A stretch of 64,000 nt of DNA, taken from the NCBI GenBank assembly GCA_965224765.1, contig CBDDAC010000007.1, positions 62,001 to 126,000 of the forward strand. The letters run 5' to 3'. Every line of letters starts with the position of its first letter. Position 1 is the first letter of the stretch. The stretch is from CAZDBA01 sp965224765. GTDB taxonomy: Bacteria; Planctomycetota; Planctomycetia; Pirellulales; Pirellulaceae. The notes under the pieces were generated by a model, which saw only the letters and a program-made list of their open reading frames with translations, was not told where the DNA came from and did no database searches. Position numbers and translations under genes: made by a program. Shown piece after piece: positions 56,149 through 64,000 of this stretch.

Positions 56149-56189
56149 AAAGGAGCTCGGGTAGTTTTCGACTGCACCGAGCTCCTTTT
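56149..56189 (+). terminator. Strong hairpin after ACP, abutting the next start codon
   Basis: AAAGGAGCTCGG (56149-56160) and CCGAGCTCCTTT (56177-56188) form a 12-bp perfect stem followed by T residues, which ends one base before the ATG at 56190. It can terminate the ACP transcript and, if read through, would mask the initiation region of the downstream gene. Confidence 0.85.
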
Positions 56190-56561
56190 ATGCCTCAACT
56201 CAACGACGAGTCTTTGCCCTCCGCCCATCAACAGTCTGCAGCGAACAAGATGATTCGCGACGGCAACACATTTGGGATGGTTATGAACTATCTCAAAACA
56301 CAAGAACTCTCTGACGATCAATGCGACCAGGTCCTTTTGCGCGCGGTTAAAATCGATATTCGTCGCAAGAAACGAATCGGCATTTACGGGACGCTACTTG
56401 GCACGTTTTTGACCGTCATCGGACTCATCCTCTATTGGCGGCTCAGACCCGCACAACTTGGAAACTTTGGATTTGTAACGGCGAGAATTCCCATCACCAT
56501 TTCAATGTCAGGACTCATCGTGTTGGTTTACGGCGTGGTTTCATACAGGGTAGCCGACTAG
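56190..56561 (+). CDS. Small membrane protein with two helices
   Basis: A 123-residue protein. The N-terminal half is soluble (GNTFGMVMNYLKTQELSDDQ); two helices follow (YGTLLGTFLTVIGLILYW and ITISMSGLIVLVYGVVSY) connected by a short loop. No family is recognised. The ATG at 56190 has no separate ribosome binding site because a terminator hairpin directly precedes it; ATG 56250 is an alternative. It is in line with ACP and the CrtI-like gene, so a membrane role in that pathway is possible. Confidence 0.55.
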   Translation: MPQLNDESLPSAHQQSAANKMIRDGNTFGMVMNYLKTQELSDDQCDQVLLRAVKIDIRRKKRIGIYGTLLGTFLTVIGLILYWRLRPAQLGNFGFVTARIPITISMSGLIVLVYGVVSYRVAD

Positions 56562-57126
56562 TGCAGTTGCTATGCTCATCGCATCTCCAATACGAATGAT
56601 CTGACATCAAGCCTTTTGCATTGAAACGAACCTCGACGACGTAAAAAGTGAAATCTTCTTCCTCGACGGATTCAACAAAGCCGACCTGCCTTGCAAACTC
56701 GATGGAGTCCTCAAGAAACTCAATCGCTAAAGTGACCACTTAATTTGGCCTTCTAGTGGAGCACTGGGTGCCATGGCCTCGCTCGCGTGGCCATGTTCTT
56801 TAGAAATGGGATCGTTGGTAGCCTATGCTTCGAAATCAACTCAATCGATTCTCGTCACGGCGTAGCCCACGAACTTGCGAGGAGCAAGGCACCCAATAGA
56901 AGTGAGAATACTGGCCTGAGTCTTAGCTTTCGGACGACGCGGCTCCATGAAGAACATCGGGGCTCATTTGAGTCATTCTCGACGGAATGCCGCAATATCA
57001 GCAATTGCTACATCAACCGGACAGCTTAACAGGGCTTAAATATCCGCACGGTCCTTTGTAGGATATTGCTTTTCACCGACATCCGCATTTTCTCAGCCAT
57101 CACAGGCTGCTTTTAACGAGCCAGAC
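56562..57126. other. Repeat-bearing gap before the CrtI-like gene
   Basis: There is no convincing gene in 565 bp; the 74-codon minus frame 56515-56739 overlaps the preceding gene and has no features. A member of the interspersed family lies at 56753-56912: it starts TCTAGTGGAGCACTGGGTGC and ends with AAGGCACCCA, so its ends are inverted. Confidence 0.45.
56753..56912. repeat. Interspersed repeat, longer variant
   Basis: It has the CTAGTG head and GGGTGCCATG of the other family members. The inner part differs, and it ends in GGCACCC, so the element as a whole is bounded by short inverted ends. It lies in the gap before the CrtI-like gene. Confidence 0.6.
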
Positions 57127-58512
57127 ATGTACGACACGATCATCATCGGCGCTGGAATGTCTGGATTGGCTGCAGGAATTCGGCTGGCCCATTACGATCA
57201 AAAAGTCTGCATCGTCGAAAAGCACAAAACCATCGGCGGACTGAATTCATTCTATCGGCTGAATAAGCGGGACCATGACGTCGGCCTACACGCGGTTACG
57301 AACTTTACCGCAAAGGGCGCCCGCAAAGGCCCTCTGGCACGGATCCTCAAACAGTTGCGATTCAAATGGGACGATTTTGCACTTGCCCCCCAACGCGGCT
57401 CGCGAATCGTGTTTCCGGACAATCAACTCGCCTTCAATAACGACATTGAAATGCTCAAGGCGGAAATTGATCGTGAGTTTCCAGACCAAGCCGATAATTT
57501 TGATCGGCTATTGGAAAAGGTCGTGGATTACGACGACTTGGATCAGGAAGCTTTTGAAATCTCTGGCCGAAAAATTCTGGGTGAGACCTTTTCCAACCCA
57601 CTTTTGATCGACATGCTTCTCTGCCCATTAATGTGGTACGGAAACGCCCGTGAACACGATATGGCTTGGGGGCAGTTTAGCATCATGTTTCGAAGCATCT
57701 TCCTAGAAGGATTTGCGAGGCCCTATAAAGGAGTGCGATTAATCCTCAAAAACCTAGTCAAGCGTTTTCGCGGATTGGGCGGCGAACTAATGCTTCGCAA
57801 AGGAGTTGACTCGATCATCACAGACTCCGGTCACGCCGTGTCCGTCAAACTAGATAGCGGTGAGATCATCGAAGGCAAGAGAATTCTGTCTTCGGCAGGA
57901 CATTTGGAAACCTTGCGAATGTGCGACGACACTAGCGAACCGGACCCCCGTATGGCTGGGCAACTCTCGTTTATCGAGTCAATTTCCATTCTTGACCGCC
58001 AACCCGACACACTTGGATTGAACGACACGATCGTCTTCTACAACGACAGTGACACCTTTCACTGGGAGCGGCCACGTGACCGACTTTGCGACGCTCGCAC
58101 CGGCGTCATCTGTTCTCCGAACAATTACGTCTATGGTGATGATGGGCAACTCGCCGAGGGCGTCGTCCGAATTACAACCCTTGCCGATTTTGATCGCTGG
58201 TGTGACCTTGATGAACCAACCTATCAGCGTGAAAAACTCAACTGGTATGACCAAAGCATCGCGTCTTCGGTTAGGTTTGTCCCAGATTTCAGGCCCTACG
58301 TAATCGATACCGACCTATTCACCCCCAAAACGATCCGTCGATTCACCTGGCATGACAACGGAGCAGTATACGGAGCTCCTGACAAAAAATTTGACGGAAC
58401 CACTCACTTGGACAATCTCTTTCTGTGCGGAACCGATCAGGGCTATGTCGGTATCATCGGGGCGATGATGAGCGGGATTGCGATGGCAAACCTTCACTGC
58501 CTTCGCAGTTAG
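57127..58512 (+). CDS. CrtI-type FAD-dependent oxidoreductase, second paralogue
   Basis: A 461-residue flavoprotein. The N-terminal FAD motif is TIIIGAGMSGLAAGIRLAHY with GGLNSFYR, and the C-terminal contact is FLCGTDQGYVGIIGAMMSG. The fold is that of phytoene desaturase and carotenoid isomerase. It is a paralogue of the 31770-33200 protein (compare HDVGLHAVTN with FDISLHGFP). It follows the ketosynthase-ACP pair and OleD-like gene. I infer a desaturase or isomerase of an ACP- or lipid-derived chain; carotenoid chemistry is the alternative. Confidence 0.85.
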   Translation: MYDTIIIGAGMSGLAAGIRLAHYDQKVCIVEKHKTIGGLNSFYRLNKRDHDVGLHAVTNFTAKGARKGPLARILKQLRFKWDDFALAPQRGSRIVFPDNQLAFNNDIEMLKAEIDREFPDQADNFDRLLEKVVDYDDLDQEAFEISGRKILGETFSNPLLIDMLLCPLMWYGNAREHDMAWGQFSIMFRSIFLEGFARPYKGVRLILKNLVKRFRGLGGELMLRKGVDSIITDSGHAVSVKLDSGEIIEGKRILSSAGHLETLRMCDDTSEPDPRMAGQLSFIESISILDRQPDTLGLNDTIVFYNDSDTFHWERPRDRLCDARTGVICSPNNYVYGDDGQLAEGVVRITTLADFDRWCDLDEPTYQREKLNWYDQSIASSVRFVPDFRPYVIDTDLFTPKTIRRFTWHDNGAVYGAPDKKFDGTTHLDNLFLCGTDQGYVGIIGAMMSGIAMANLHCLRS

Positions 58513-58616
58513 AGTTTCTTGATACGCACTAAATGTCTAAAACGGACTATGTGTTCTTTTCGCCCGACGGCGAGTTTCGCGATTAACGCAAGAACGGGAA
58601 CATCGGAATACGGTAG

Positions 58617-58641
58617 GTTTCGGCAGGAGCCTTAACCTCCC
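58617..58641. repeat. Isolated copy of the GTTTCGGCAGGAG core
   Basis: One mismatch to the core found at 2532, 16099, 16153, 40370 and 40591. It lies between convergent genes, preceded by GGTAG. Confidence 0.75.
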
Positions 58642-58666
58642 GGTGAAGCCGCCATACGAATCTCAT

Positions 58667-59647
58667 CTATCGATACTCTCGAAGCACTGCAATTGTACGA
58701 GCAATATCTTCCGCAAGTGGAGCCGAGATCGACATTCGCTCTCCGCTTGCCGGATGAGCAAACTCAATGTTCTGAGCGTGCAGAGCTTGTCGGTCCAACA
58801 ACACGACCTCATCTTCCTTTCTGTCTTTTGAAATCTGGGACCGAAATATTTTTGCTCGGCCACTGTACAATCGATCCGCAAGTACGGCATAGCCCCAATG
58901 TGCCAGATGAACTCGAATCTGATGAGTCCGTCCGGTTTTTGGTTTGGCAACGACAAGAGCGAAGCCGCGCATCCGTTCCTTGACCTCAAAGAACGTTTCG
59001 GCGCTTCGGCTGGTTGAATGCTCTTCCCGAATCGCCATCTTTTCCCGCTGAAAAGGATGCACTCCAATCGACTTTTGAATCAACTCGCGATCCCGATCTG
59101 GAGCAGGTGAGACAATTGCCAAATACTCCTTCTTGACTGTACGCTGCTCAAATTGCGAAGCCAGCGCACGATGAGCCACATCGGTTTTTGCAACAAGAAT
59201 CACTCCCGACGTATCACGATCCAGTCGATGCACAATCCCCGGTCGATGATCACCGCCTACGGAACTCAGTTGCTGAAAATGGAAAGCCAATGCGGCGGTC
59301 AACGTTCCCGACCAATGACCTTTGGCGGGATGGACCACCATCGCCGGAGGTTTGTTGATCGCAACGAGATGTTCGTCTTCAAAAAGAATTTCCAATGGAA
59401 TGTCTTCGGCGATGGGCGTGTCTCTTTCAACAGGTGGGAGCTCAAAATCGACCTGCTGGTCCAACCTCACACGAATCGAGGGCTTTGCCATGGATCCGTC
59501 AATCCAAACTAATCCTTTTCGAATCGCCCGTTGAATTTTTGCCCGGCTAATTTGAGGAAGTGCTTTTGCGATCAAGGCATCAACGCGCTCTCCCACCAGA
59601 TCCTCGGTGACCTGGATCGACTCTCGCAAACTCTCTTTTTCGTTCAT
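58667..59647 (-). CDS. RluD/RluA-type 23S rRNA pseudouridine synthase
   Basis: A 326-residue enzyme that isomerises uridines in 23S rRNA. The catalytic Asp143 lies in GIVHRLDRDTSGV. An S4 domain is at the N-terminus (GERVDALIAKALPQISRAKI), the PUS core has LVAINKPPAMVVHPA and KTGRTHQIRVHLAHWG. ATG 59647 has AAGGA upstream; a longer frame to 59683 is rejected. RluD (uridines 1911/1915/1917) is the closest type, but the exact sites are not decided. Monocistronic. Confidence 0.9.
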   Translation of the reverse strand: MNEKESLRESIQVTEDLVGERVDALIAKALPQISRAKIQRAIRKGLVWIDGSMAKPSIRVRLDQQVDFELPPVERDTPIAEDIPLEILFEDEHLVAINKPPAMVVHPAKGHWSGTLTAALAFHFQQLSSVGGDHRPGIVHRLDRDTSGVILVAKTDVAHRALASQFEQRTVKKEYLAIVSPAPDRDRELIQKSIGVHPFQREKMAIREEHSTSRSAETFFEVKERMRGFALVVAKPKTGRTHQIRVHLAHWGYAVLADRLYSGRAKIFRSQISKDRKEDEVVLLDRQALHAQNIEFAHPASGERMSISAPLAEDIARTIAVLREYR

Positions 59648-59901
59648 ACTGTCCTTTATCGACGGCTTGAACCCACAGTTCAACAGCCCAAAACACCCAA
59701 TAACCCACCGCTATTGAGACTACAAAACCCAATATTCGCCAGACTACCATATTCCTTACACGGAAGCCTTCGCCAATAAAGAACTACAGCAATCTATAGT
59801 GAAATCAGTTTTGAGATCGTCTAAAATAATTGGGCCGCAAGTACATCTTGATTCTTTCGACCCACCACAAAATCGCGACCAACCCATACTGAAAAGGCGC
59901 C

Positions 59902-60480
59902 ATGAGCAGATCGGTGCGAAAAGGTTATTGCAGAGACTGTCAAGCGAACGTCAATCATTTGCGCCGCTTTGTGTCTCACATTGCCTGGTTACTGGATGCA
60001 CTGACTTTTCGATTTATCGGTCGGTTTCGCTTTGGCTATTGGCATTGCATGCAATGCACTCGAAAATCAGTCTATTTGCCGCTGGCAAGACGGGATGTTC
60101 GAACGATTGCCCCCCTTCAGACTGAGTCGGAATCAGAATCCCACCCAGTCGAAACCGCTGGCAACTACCTCCGTAACGAATCGCTACTCTCGAAAAAAGG
60201 GCGTATCAGTCGCTACTCCTCAAAATACCGAGAAGGCGTGGTCAAAAAAATTCTCAGCGGCCATGCGACGATCGCCGAGATGAAACGAGAGCTAAATGTT
60301 TCAGAAGCCGACCTTCTTGATTGGATCGCATCCGCTTTTGATGGCCAGAACGGCAAAATTCGCCAACTGACGGAAATCATTAATCGGTTGAATGCCAATG
60401 GGAACGTTCAACTGCTCAAACTGCAAGAAGAATTGCGTGACAATGTAGTCGAAGCCAGCGCGACACGAGACTTGCAATAA
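59902..60480 (+). CDS. Zinc-ribbon and helix-turn-helix protein
   Basis: A 192-residue basic protein. CxxC pairs at 10-13 (CRDC) and 49-52 (CMQC) form a zinc site around a short hydrophobic segment. In the C-terminal half YREGVVKKILSGHATIAEMK and RELNVSEADLLDWI are like the helix-turn-helix of transposase subunits (IS3 OrfA-like), followed by a coiled-coil-like helix. It may be a domesticated DNA-binding protein. No transposase catalytic part or inverted repeats are near. Function unknown. Confidence 0.55.
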   Translation: MSRSVRKGYCRDCQANVNHLRRFVSHIAWLLDALTFRFIGRFRFGYWHCMQCTRKSVYLPLARRDVRTIAPLQTESESESHPVETAGNYLRNESLLSKKGRISRYSSKYREGVVKKILSGHATIAEMKRELNVSEADLLDWIASAFDGQNGKIRQLTEIINRLNANGNVQLLKLQEELRDNVVEASATRDLQ

Positions 60481-60625
60481 TTTCTGTTACGACGTTAATC
60501 ATTCTTTTTGCGATAGTTCTGTCTTGCCGACTCAAAAAGTTCTTCCGTTTTGTTAAACCAATTGGAAGCCGCCAAGTTTTTGATTAACATTTGAAGATAC
60601 CTATTGGAACGGAGCAAATATAATC

Positions 60626-60865
60626 ATGGCGGACAGTATGAAATTTATTGAGATGACCGGGGCAGTTTTGTCGGACGTGCTTGACGACGGAGAACTGCAC
60701 GCATCCGATCTTGGAAGTGCAGGAGTAACCGCCGAATCGATTGTACGGGTCAATCAGCATGGTGATATCGAAGTCCGGCGAGAACTGAAATGGGATGTCG
60801 TTGGTGGATTGCTGGGCAATTTTGAAGAACGAATCAAGAATCGAACCGGCTTCGATTGGGCATGA
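60626..60865 (+). CDS. Small hypothetical protein
   Basis: A 79-residue protein. GGAG lies upstream of the ATG. It contains SVRVNQHGDIEVRRELKWDV-like short strands (IVRVNQHGDIEVRRE) and a helical N-terminus (MKFIEMTGAVLSDVLD), which seem to form a small alpha/beta fold. I do not recognise a family. It is convergent with the kinase gene. Confidence 0.55.
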   Translation: MADSMKFIEMTGAVLSDVLDDGELHASDLGSAGVTAESIVRVNQHGDIEVRRELKWDVVGGLLGNFEERIKNRTGFDWA

Positions 60866-61008
60866 TGCTCGGTCCCATTATTCCCAAGAGTCCGGCGTAC
60901 GTTTCCTGACCCGTAGCGGCGCCAAACTTATTCAATCTATTCCCGGCGAGAGCGGGTGATTCGATAGAACATCGTCCCTTGGATTGAGTTTTACATTAGC
61001 GAAACAGT

Positions 61009-62151
61009 TTAAATCAACTCAGTATCGCTATCTTGAACCTGATCCAATTCGACCAGTTCTTCGATCCAGATTCGAATATCATTGTCATATTCACTAGCGA
61101 GATCGCCAATAATCAATTGTCGGTGAAACGCCGCGGCGCCGTCTTGGTGAGTTTCAGCGATTTCCGCGCTTTCAAATCGCTTCTCAGGATCAGGCGCAAC
61201 CATCCCTTTGAGGAAAGTCATCAGCAGATCATTGCAGGTGATTTCGTGAGGCAGCAGATCAGGCAATCGGTCCACAAGCGTCTTTTTCGCATCGATCAAT
61301 TGCACGAGTTCTTGAATGCCACTAAAAATTGGACGTCCGGCGAGTAACTCCAACGTTACGTAGCCCAGACTGGCCAAGTCACTTTGCGGAGTACTCTCAG
61401 CACCTTCCAGAACTTCGACCGCGGCATAGGCTGGGGTACAAGCTCGCTTCGGTGGCGGAGAATCAATAAAAAACGCTGAACCAATATCAATAATCTTAGA
61501 TCGGCCACTGCGTTTCAGCATGATATTCGCAGGTTTGATGTCGCCGTGTACCACGCGATCACGGTGCAATGCGGCCAAAGCGTTTAAGCAGTCTCGGACA
61601 ATCGCGATTGCGACGCCCGCTTTGAATCGAGGCTGTTCCGGCCCTGCCGTCACCAGCACCCGATTGATATGCTCCCAACGATTTTCACTGACTCGTTCTC
61701 GTACAATACCAAACATCTTTGGAGTCAATAGTCGCCGAAGGTCAAAGCCCTCAACCCATTCCATTACCATCATACGAATACGATGGCGGTCGATAAAGTT
61801 TTCGACAACCAGCAAGTTCTCGTGTTGAATACGCGCTACGGCCGCTGCAACAGCCCCGACCCTTGCCATATCTTCTTCGTAATCTTCCAACGTGGCGTAT
61901 CGTTCCGGCGAGAAAACTTTGAGAGCCACCGGCAATGTAAAACCGTCTGTCCCACGTCGCTCCGTCAGGTAGACCACACCCTGGCCACCTTCGCCCAATT
62001 GCTTTAAAAGGCGAAGGTGCGTTGTCCAACTCAATCGTTTTTCATGAACGATCATCTCATAGTCGCTCAGAAGTTCAGGACACTGCTGAAGCTCAAATTC
62101 TCCATCAATCGTCTGTGTTGGAGAAATACGCTCACCCGTTGTGACGTTCAT
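61009..62151 (-). CDS. Soluble Ser/Thr protein kinase (DIG variant)
   Basis: A 380-residue kinase without a membrane helix. Glycine loop GEGGQGVVY, Lys78 (VALKVF), HGDIKPANIML and DIGSAF. The DFG phenylalanine is Ile, and the HRD arginine is Gly, both as in divergent non-RD kinases. Metal and catalytic Asp residues are kept, so activity is likely. Regulatory regions before and after the domain are short. ATG 62151 is used; TTG 62175 is possible. No partner gene is visible. Confidence 0.85.
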   Translation of the reverse strand: MNVTTGERISPTQTIDGEFELQQCPELLSDYEMIVHEKRLSWTTHLRLLKQLGEGGQGVVYLTERRGTDGFTLPVALKVFSPERYATLEDYEEDMARVGAVAAAVARIQHENLLVVENFIDRHRIRMMVMEWVEGFDLRRLLTPKMFGIVRERVSENRWEHINRVLVTAGPEQPRFKAGVAIAIVRDCLNALAALHRDRVVHGDIKPANIMLKRSGRSKIIDIGSAFFIDSPPPKRACTPAYAAVEVLEGAESTPQSDLASLGYVTLELLAGRPIFSGIQELVQLIDAKKTLVDRLPDLLPHEITCNDLLMTFLKGMVAPDPEKRFESAEIAETHQDGAAAFHRQLIIGDLASEYDNDIRIWIEELVELDQVQDSDTELI

Positions 62152-62255
62152 CGTATTGGCGCGAATTTCAGCCAAGAATCTTTACCGGAAAAAGAAATTT
62201 AAGAGTTTCAATCTTTATCATATTTACCAAGTCAATTTGGTCCATACCATCGCAA

Positions 62256-63263
62256 CTACATTATTTTATTTGCGGGCATATTTTGCCGCCAGTCCAATGG
62301 TATACGGTGTACCAACGTTGGGAACCCTAATGATTTGTCCACTAGATTCATCAGGTTTTGGCCCGCACGGCGACGATGGATATTCTCACAGAAAAAGTCC
62401 GTGGTATCGGACAATCTTCTCGCAGATTGAGCCCCAACATGAGGCGTAATCACCACCTGATCCATTTCCCAAAGTGGAGAATCTGCGGAAAGCGGTTCTG
62501 GGTCGACCACATCCAGCCCAACTCCGCTGAATCGGTCGATTTGCGAAATCAAAGCTTCGGTATCCAGCACTGGACCACGCCCTACATTGATCAAATATGC
62601 GTCAGGTCGCATCGCCTTCAACTCGTACTTTCCGATCAAACCTCGCGTTTTTGGTGTCAGTGGAAGTGTGATGATCACGACGTCCGATTGATTTAGGACC
62701 TGCAACAGCCCGGTATCCGGATAAATCTGATCCACACAATCCAGGGTTTGATCAGGAAAAAGGTCCGTTCCGACGATTTGAGAAACGAACGGACGCAACA
62801 CCTGGGCAATTCGCTGACCATTTCCCCCAAGTCCAATGATGCCAACTTTTTTGCCCGTCAAATCATCTGTGTTTTTTCGGGTATAAATCTTTCGCTCTTG
62901 CGCCTGAAAGAAAGTCCGCATTCTGCGAACCAGACACATGAGCAATGCCATCGTTTGCTCTGCGACTTGGTCGGCGAACAAAGCCGAAGCACCAGATACG
63001 TCGATATTTGAATCCACCACGGCTGGGTGCAGGCAATGGTCCAATCCTGCAGCGGTCGACTGAATCCACTGGAGTTTCCCCTTGGCGACGACCGTATCCC
63101 AATCGACGGGAACTTTTGCGTGGCCACAGAATACCGTTGCATTCATCAATTTTTCTGGAATTTCTTCTTGTCGCGCGACGACCACTTCTGCTTTTTGAGC
63201 CGCTCGAATGATCTGACCGACCCGCTCGTCAGTCACGGGAAAACCCAATACTATATTTTCCAT
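62256..63263 (-). CDS. D-2-hydroxyacid dehydrogenase
   Basis: A 335-residue NAD(P)-dependent reductase of 2-keto acids. The Rossmann motif is KVGIIGLGGNGQRIAQVL; the active site has Arg in INVGRGPVLD, Glu in VVDPEPLS and His in ITPHVGAQS. An N-terminal substrate domain is normal. The substrate (glyoxylate, hydroxypyruvate or another keto acid) is not clear. The ATG at 63263 begins the domain; the longer frame is not needed. Monocistronic. Confidence 0.9.
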   Translation of the reverse strand: MENIVLGFPVTDERVGQIIRAAQKAEVVVARQEEIPEKLMNATVFCGHAKVPVDWDTVVAKGKLQWIQSTAAGLDHCLHPAVVDSNIDVSGASALFADQVAEQTMALLMCLVRRMRTFFQAQERKIYTRKNTDDLTGKKVGIIGLGGNGQRIAQVLRPFVSQIVGTDLFPDQTLDCVDQIYPDTGLLQVLNQSDVVIITLPLTPKTRGLIGKYELKAMRPDAYLINVGRGPVLDTEALISQIDRFSGVGLDVVDPEPLSADSPLWEMDQVVITPHVGAQSARRLSDTTDFFCENIHRRRAGQNLMNLVDKSLGFPTLVHRIPLDWRQNMPANKIM

Positions 63264-63545
63264 TTTCGTTTGATATTTTGTCAGGGATTTCTGAATTTTC
63301 ACTCTTGAGGACGTTTCGCCCGGGCATGGCTGAATAATGATACGCCAAGGCAACCAACCCGGGAAAACAATCTACCAATAGACCTCGCTACAGCCTTAAT
63401 GCTATGCCCTTGTGAAAACGTTGTGCAGCCTCAAATGTGGCATTCTCATGGCAATTCCAGAAATATCCAACCTAAGGCAGCGATTGTGGCTGGGAACAAA
63501 CGAAGCGACTTGTAAAATGACAACCAACGAATATTGCGAGCAGCC

Positions 63546-63890
63546 ATGGAAAATTTATCTTTGCAAGAGGCTCAGGAGAAAGTCGACCACTGGATTCAAG
63601 AAATCGGCGTTCGATACTTTTCCGAGCTCACCAATATGACCATTCTGATGGAAGAGGTGGGGGAATTGGCGCGGCTCATGTCCCGCCAGTTCGGCGAGCA
63701 GAGTTTTAAGGAATCAGATAAGAATCGCGATTTGGGCGACGAGATGGCGGACGTCCTGTTCGTCCTGATTTGTTTGGCCAATCAAACAGGCGTCGACCTG
63801 AACGAGGCCTTTTGCAAAAATCTGATTAAGAAAACGGCTCGTGATCAAGATCGCCACAAATCCAATCCCAAACTGACTGAATCAAATTAG
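63546..63890 (+). CDS. MazG-like nucleotide pyrophosphohydrolase
   Basis: A 114-residue helical protein. EEVGELARLMSRQFG and LGDEMADVLFVLICLA carry the EExxE and ExxD metal motifs of the all-alpha NTP pyrophosphatase superfamily. This short form is a single MazG-type domain that hydrolyses NTPs to NMP and PPi. It is five bases before queD on the same strand, so both may be co-transcribed. Confidence 0.85.
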   Translation: MENLSLQEAQEKVDHWIQEIGVRYFSELTNMTILMEEVGELARLMSRQFGEQSFKESDKNRDLGDEMADVLFVLICLANQTGVDLNEAFCKNLIKKTARDQDRHKSNPKLTESN

Positions 63891-63894
63891 GCCC

Positions 63895-64000
63895 ATGAAC
63901 ATCACCCTGATGCGTCGAATTCCATTCTGTGCCGGGCACCGATTGCTCGGACACGAAGGGAAGTGCGCGAACCTGCATGGCCACAATTATGTCGCCGAAA
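63895..64000 (+). CDS. queD: 6-carboxytetrahydropterin synthase / PTPS-family protein (partial)
   Basis: The first 35 codons of a gene cut by the window end. MRRIPFCAGHRLLGHEGKC and NLHGHNYVAE carry the two His motifs (AGHRL and HGHNY) and the Cys of the PTPS/QueD family. QueD makes 6-carboxytetrahydropterin for queuosine synthesis. The PTPS-III or folate-linked variant is an alternative that the truncated sequence cannot exclude. Confidence 0.75.
   Translation, partial: MNITLMRRIPFCAGHRLLGHEGKCANLHGHNYVAE

Overview
The window looks like chromosomal DNA of a marine-type planctomycete (Pirellulaceae-like). The grounds are an ECF sigma factor paired with a zinc-ribbon Ser/Thr kinase, two further Hanks-type kinases, many secreted proteins of unknown function, long gene-poor gaps with dispersed palindromic repeats, and fatty-acid-like clusters containing CrtI-type oxidoreductases. 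This assignment rests on recognised families, not on a search. I found no rRNA, tRNA, CRISPR array, prophage or intact transposase.

Layout. 0-2.4 kb: two glycosyltransferase-type genes. 2.4-6 kb: a repeat zone, an unknown protein and a secreted protein. 6.5-9.8 kb: ECF sigma factor plus membrane kinase. 9.8-11.5 kb: gene-poor, with a 300-bp near-identical direct repeat carrying 18-bp inverted repeats. 11.5-20.3 kb: TrkA, two secreted proteins, an HTTM membrane protein, a ThuA-phosphatase fusion and a small membrane protein. 20.4-21.8 kb: a gene with an in-frame TGA followed by a SECIS-like hairpin, a candidate selenoprotein. 22.1-25.5 kb: deoC with two ALDH genes (deoxyribose-type catabolism). 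25.6-30.4 kb: sensor kinase, HAD phosphatase, a secreted and a zinc-ribbon protein. 30.5-33.2 kb: FabZ, FabI-like and CrtI-like. 33.5-40.1 kb: S41 protease, MocR regulator, secreted protein and acyl-CoA dehydrogenase. 40.2-42 kb: a 221-bp tandem repeat beside a SpeD-SpeE fusion. 42.2-46.2 kb: MFS transporter, small unknowns, a GlmU-like uridylyltransferase and prs.

46.7-52.6 kb is a minus-strand housekeeping block (rplY, pth, rpsF, ssb, rplI, dnaB, bpt). Within it ssb is split by one extra base in a run of six A. 52.9-58.5 kb: groES, an OleD-like reductase, a ketosynthase, an acyl carrier protein, a small membrane protein and a second CrtI-like oxidoreductase. 58.7-64 kb: RluD-type pseudouridine synthase, a zinc-ribbon/HTH protein, a third kinase, a D-2-hydroxyacid dehydrogenase, a MazG-like protein and the start of queD.

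The observations most worth following are the candidate selenoprotein with its SECIS-like element (about 21.5 kb), the ssb frameshift (about 50.47 kb), the two lipid-type loci with paralogous CrtI-like enzymes and an OleD without OleA/B/C, and the families of intergenic repeats, some sharing a CTAG-containing head.
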